64,000 nucleotides of DNA from positions 1 to 64,000 of the forward strand of contig CAZWUJ010000008.1 of assembly GCA_964636705.1 (NCBI GenBank). Reading direction: 5' to 3'. The first letter of the stretch is position 1; each line of letters begins with the position of its first letter. The notes under the pieces were generated by a model that was given only the letters and a program-made list of their open reading frames with translations, had not been told where the DNA came from and searched no databases. Both the position numbers and the translations under genes were made by a program. Shown one piece after another: positions 61,851-64,000 of this stretch. The DNA is from VXRJ01 sp964636705 (lineage in GTDB: Bacteria; Acidobacteriota; Vicinamibacteria; Vicinamibacterales; UBA8438).

Positions 61851-63475
61851 TAGACGCGCCGCAGGTCCGCGACCTCGCGCTCCACCTGCGCCGCCGTCCA
61901 CCCCAGTTCGCTCGCCATGACGCCCGCCGCCGCCGACACCGCATCGTCGCCCGGATCACCGGCCGACCCCGCTTCGGTTCGGCGCAGCAGCGCATCCGAC
62001 AGCCGGAGCGCCATCTCCTGCCGTACGGCGTGCCGCACTTCACCTGCGGTTACTCCGCACGTCGGGCTGAGCGGCGTGCGGTCACCGGGCGACATCGACA
62101 GTCCGGAAACCAGAGCGCGATACCCCGTCCCATAGGTGCGCGCAAGGCGGCGACGTAGTCCACCCGGCACCCGAGCGTCGCCCTCCGCGGCGGCGTCGCG
62201 CACGAACGCGTCGACATCGGGGATGTCGCCGCCAGCGAGCGGCGTCGTCGCGGTCCGGCACGGACCCACGGCCCGTCCCACCTGATCGACGACCACGTCG
62301 ACCGCCCGCTCGGCCGTCTCGCGCGCCGTCGTGTAGCGCACGCCAAGCAGGCTCACCAGCCCGTGGATGGCGTCGCGCCGGTGATCAACGACCGCGCTGG
62401 CCGTCGCCAGTTGCAGGCCGTCGCCGTTCGGCGCGGCGGGCAGCAGGCCGCGATGCACCAGGCGCACGCCATCGATCCGGAGTGGCAAACCCGGGAACGC
62501 CTCGCGCGCTTCGCTGATGAACCTATCGATCTCCGCCCGGTCGAGGGCGAGCGCGCCGGCCCCTCCGCTGTACCGGTCGTGGCTGGTCCCGACAATCGCC
62601 GCTTCCCGCCACGGCGCGACGAAGAACAACCGGCCGCGGGCCGATCCGGCGACGGCATGCGTCCCCGGGAGCGGCGAGTCGATCACCAGGTTCATCGCCT
62701 TCGACAGCCGCGGGCACAGCGCGCCGGCCGCGCCCTCGGCGAGTCGGCGATTGAGCTCCGGCGCCCACGGCCCGGCCGCATTGAGCACGACGCGAGCGCG
62801 AATCTCCAGTCCGTCACCACTGAGCCGGTCGACCGCGCGGACCCCCGCCACGTTGCCGCCGCGCGTCGTCGCCGAGACCGCCTCCACGTAGTTCGCCGCC
62901 ACTGCGCCGCGCTCCACCGCCGAGGCGACGGCCGAGAAATGCAATCTGTCGCCGTTGCGCAACTGGCCGTCGAACCACTCGATGCCTCCCGTGACGCAGT
63001 CCGGATCGATCAGCGGATTGAGGCGGAGGCACTCGTCGCGCGACAGAACACGGCTCGGCGGTAGAGAGCCGGCCGGATGCGCCGCGGCGCCGCGATCACC
63101 GCCGACCCGCGTCAAGCGGTCGCTGATCGCGAAGTAGGCGCGCAGCAGCAGGCGGTTCCGCGTCAGCCCCCCGCCGGCCGGCAGCACGAACGGAAGCGGC
63201 CGGACGAGATGCGGGGCGATCCGCATCAGGGCGCGCTGCTCGCGCGCGAACCGGCGCAACAGGACCAGGTTGCCGCTCTGCAGGACGCGGACGCCGCTGT
63301 GGACCGTCTTGGCGCTGTTGAACGAGGTGCCGGAACCGAAGTCGGCGCGGTCAATCAGCGCGGCCGACAGCCCACGCAGGGAGGCGTCCCAGAAGGCGAA
63401 CGCCCCATAGACCCCGCCGCCGACGACGAGCAGGTCGAACTCGCGCGCCGTCAGCGCGGCCAGGTCCCGTTTCAC
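61835..63475 (-). CDS. FAD-dependent glycerol-3-phosphate dehydrogenase-like protein
   Basis: 546 residues from a GTG start. N-terminal dinucleotide motif VVGGGVYGA (about residues 17-25), DFGSGTSFNSAKTVHSGVRVLQ, resembling the GlpD/GlpA sequence SGTS..S.KLIHGG but diverged, NAAGPWAPELN, and a C-terminal helical DAO_C-like domain. It probably oxidises glycerol-3-phosphate or a related polyol phosphate and passes electrons to quinone. Divergences in the substrate region leave the substrate open. 20 bases separate it from the divergent methyltransferase gene. Confidence 0.78.
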   Translation of the reverse strand: MKRDLAALTAREFDLLVVGGGVYGAFAFWDASLRGLSAALIDRADFGSGTSFNSAKTVHSGVRVLQSGNLVLLRRFAREQRALMRIAPHLVRPLPFVLPAGGGLTRNRLLLRAYFAISDRLTRVGGDRGAAAHPAGSLPPSRVLSRDECLRLNPLIDPDCVTGGIEWFDGQLRNGDRLHFSAVASAVERGAVAANYVEAVSATTRGGNVAGVRAVDRLSGDGLEIRARVVLNAAGPWAPELNRRLAEGAAGALCPRLSKAMNLVIDSPLPGTHAVAGSARGRLFFVAPWREAAIVGTSHDRYSGGAGALALDRAEIDRFISEAREAFPGLPLRIDGVRLVHRGLLPAAPNGDGLQLATASAVVDHRRDAIHGLVSLLGVRYTTARETAERAVDVVVDQVGRAVGPCRTATTPLAGGDIPDVDAFVRDAAAEGDARVPGGLRRRLARTYGTGYRALVSGLSMSPGDRTPLSPTCGVTAGEVRHAVRQEMALRLSDALLRRTEAGSAGDPGDDAVSAAAGVMASELGWTAAQVEREVADLRRVYQLPG

Positions 63476-63495
63476 GCCCGTATACTACCCCCCGC

Positions 63496-64000
63496 GTGAC
63501 CGCGCCTCCCGACCCCTCCGGCCCTGCCCTCATCGACCGGATCCGCACGTACTGGGACACCCGGATCCACGATCAGGAGATGAGCGGCGCGGCTCCCGGC
63601 ACGCTCGCGTTCTTCGACGATCTGGACGACTACCGCTTCGACAAGCTGCGGTACCTGCCCCGACTGGTCGACTTCGACGGCTACCGCGACCGGCGCGTGC
63701 TGGAGATCGGCTGCGGTATCGGCACCGACCTCGTCCGCTTCGCACGGGGCGGGGCGCGGGTCACCGGCGTCGACCTGGCGCGGCGGGCGATCGATCTGGC
63801 GCGGCGCAATGTCGAGTTGCACGGCGTGGCGGCCGATGCGCTGGAGGCGGCCGACGGCGAGTCGCTTCCGTTCGGCGGTGCGTCGTTCGACGTCGTCTAT
63901 GCGCACGGCGTAGTCCAGTACACGGCGGATCCCGCACGCCTCGTCGGCGAGGCGCACCGCGTCCTCCGGCCAGGGGGCGAGGCCATCCTGATGGTCTACA
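63496..64000 (+). CDS. SAM-dependent methyltransferase, C-terminus cut by window edge
   Basis: 168 residues visible from a GTG start. Class I methyltransferase: motif I VLEIGCGIGTDL, VTGVDLARRAIDLA (acidic loop Asp), ADALEAADGESLPF, FDVVYAHGVVQY and RVLRPGG. The acceptor cannot be inferred; sugar, lipid or small-molecule methylation are all possible. The divergent gap (63476-63495) contains TATACT, a possible -10 box. Confidence 0.87.
   Translation, partial: MTAPPDPSGPALIDRIRTYWDTRIHDQEMSGAAPGTLAFFDDLDDYRFDKLRYLPRLVDFDGYRDRRVLEIGCGIGTDLVRFARGGARVTGVDLARRAIDLARRNVELHGVAADALEAADGESLPFGGASFDVVYAHGVVQYTADPARLVGEAHRVLRPGGEAILMVY

Noticed and set aside
1..64000. tRNA or rRNA genes
   Set aside because: Looked for T-loop and conserved rRNA segments; none recognised. 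A covariance-model scan was not possible here.

Overview
The window looks like about 64 kb of chromosome from a high-GC, Gram-negative-type bacterium. lpxD, a waaF-like heptosyltransferase and a TonB receptor indicate an outer membrane. The secreted set is large: an Oar-like TonB receptor with a carboxypeptidase-type N-terminal domain, two PQQ-type dehydrogenases, single-haem lipoproteins, a PDLQGVW-type secreted protein, a creatininase and a large alpha/beta hydrolase. That mix suggests Acidobacteriota, most like the Vicinamibacteria (subdivision 6). The taxonomic call is inference; there is no 16S gene in the window. No tRNA, rRNA, CRISPR, prophage or intact insertion sequence was seen.

Layout. 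1-9.6 kb: a cut-off M3 peptidase, aldose 1-epimerase flanked by palindromic repeat arrays, creatininase, a haem/copper/TPR lipoprotein, then a small accessory island (MNT-HEPN pair, degraded methyltransferase-like gene, DUF234 ATPase, Uma2 protein). 9.6-30 kb: a block of exported catabolic and redox proteins: TonB receptor, PQQ dehydrogenase, formyl-CoA transferase with a PanE-like reductase, alpha/beta hydrolase, CnaB/haem/propeller lipoprotein, lectin-like protein, octahaem cytochrome, and a second haem/copper oxidoreductase-like protein. 30-37 kb: blue-copper protein, lpxD, waaF-like, ABC ATPase, and an amidohydrolase-epimerase-carboxylate-amine ligase operon. 37.16-37.57 kb: the RNase P RNA gene (minus strand), followed by an NtrC-type regulator and a second PQQ-type dehydrogenase.

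41-53 kb is a long, tightly packed minus-strand housekeeping run, in transcription order: GT4, ttcA, dtd, outer-membrane protein, dapF, radC, larC, metG, tatD-family, polyprenyl synthase, ligA. Many junctions overlap or are only a few bases apart, so translational coupling is likely. 53-64 kb is an envelope or exopolysaccharide modification region: an AlgI-like MBOAT acyltransferase adjoining an AlgJ/AlgX-like protein, a second AlgX-like protein, a hexapeptide acyltransferase, asnB, a FAD glycerol-3-phosphate-dehydrogenase-like enzyme and a cut-off methyltransferase.

Three structural themes recur. First, a short palindromic intergenic repeat (core GCCGGCCTGGAGGCCGGC plus GCACC) occurs at five places and in tandem 36-bp units around the epimerase gene. 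Second, three convergent gene pairs overlap at their 3' ends. Third, same-strand neighbours often join through ATGA or GTGA overlaps. The least explained items are the haem-c/copper-monooxygenase-like lipoproteins (two paralogues), the degraded methyltransferase beside the MNT-HEPN pair, and the duplicated leader with a seven-codon ORF upstream of the TonB receptor.
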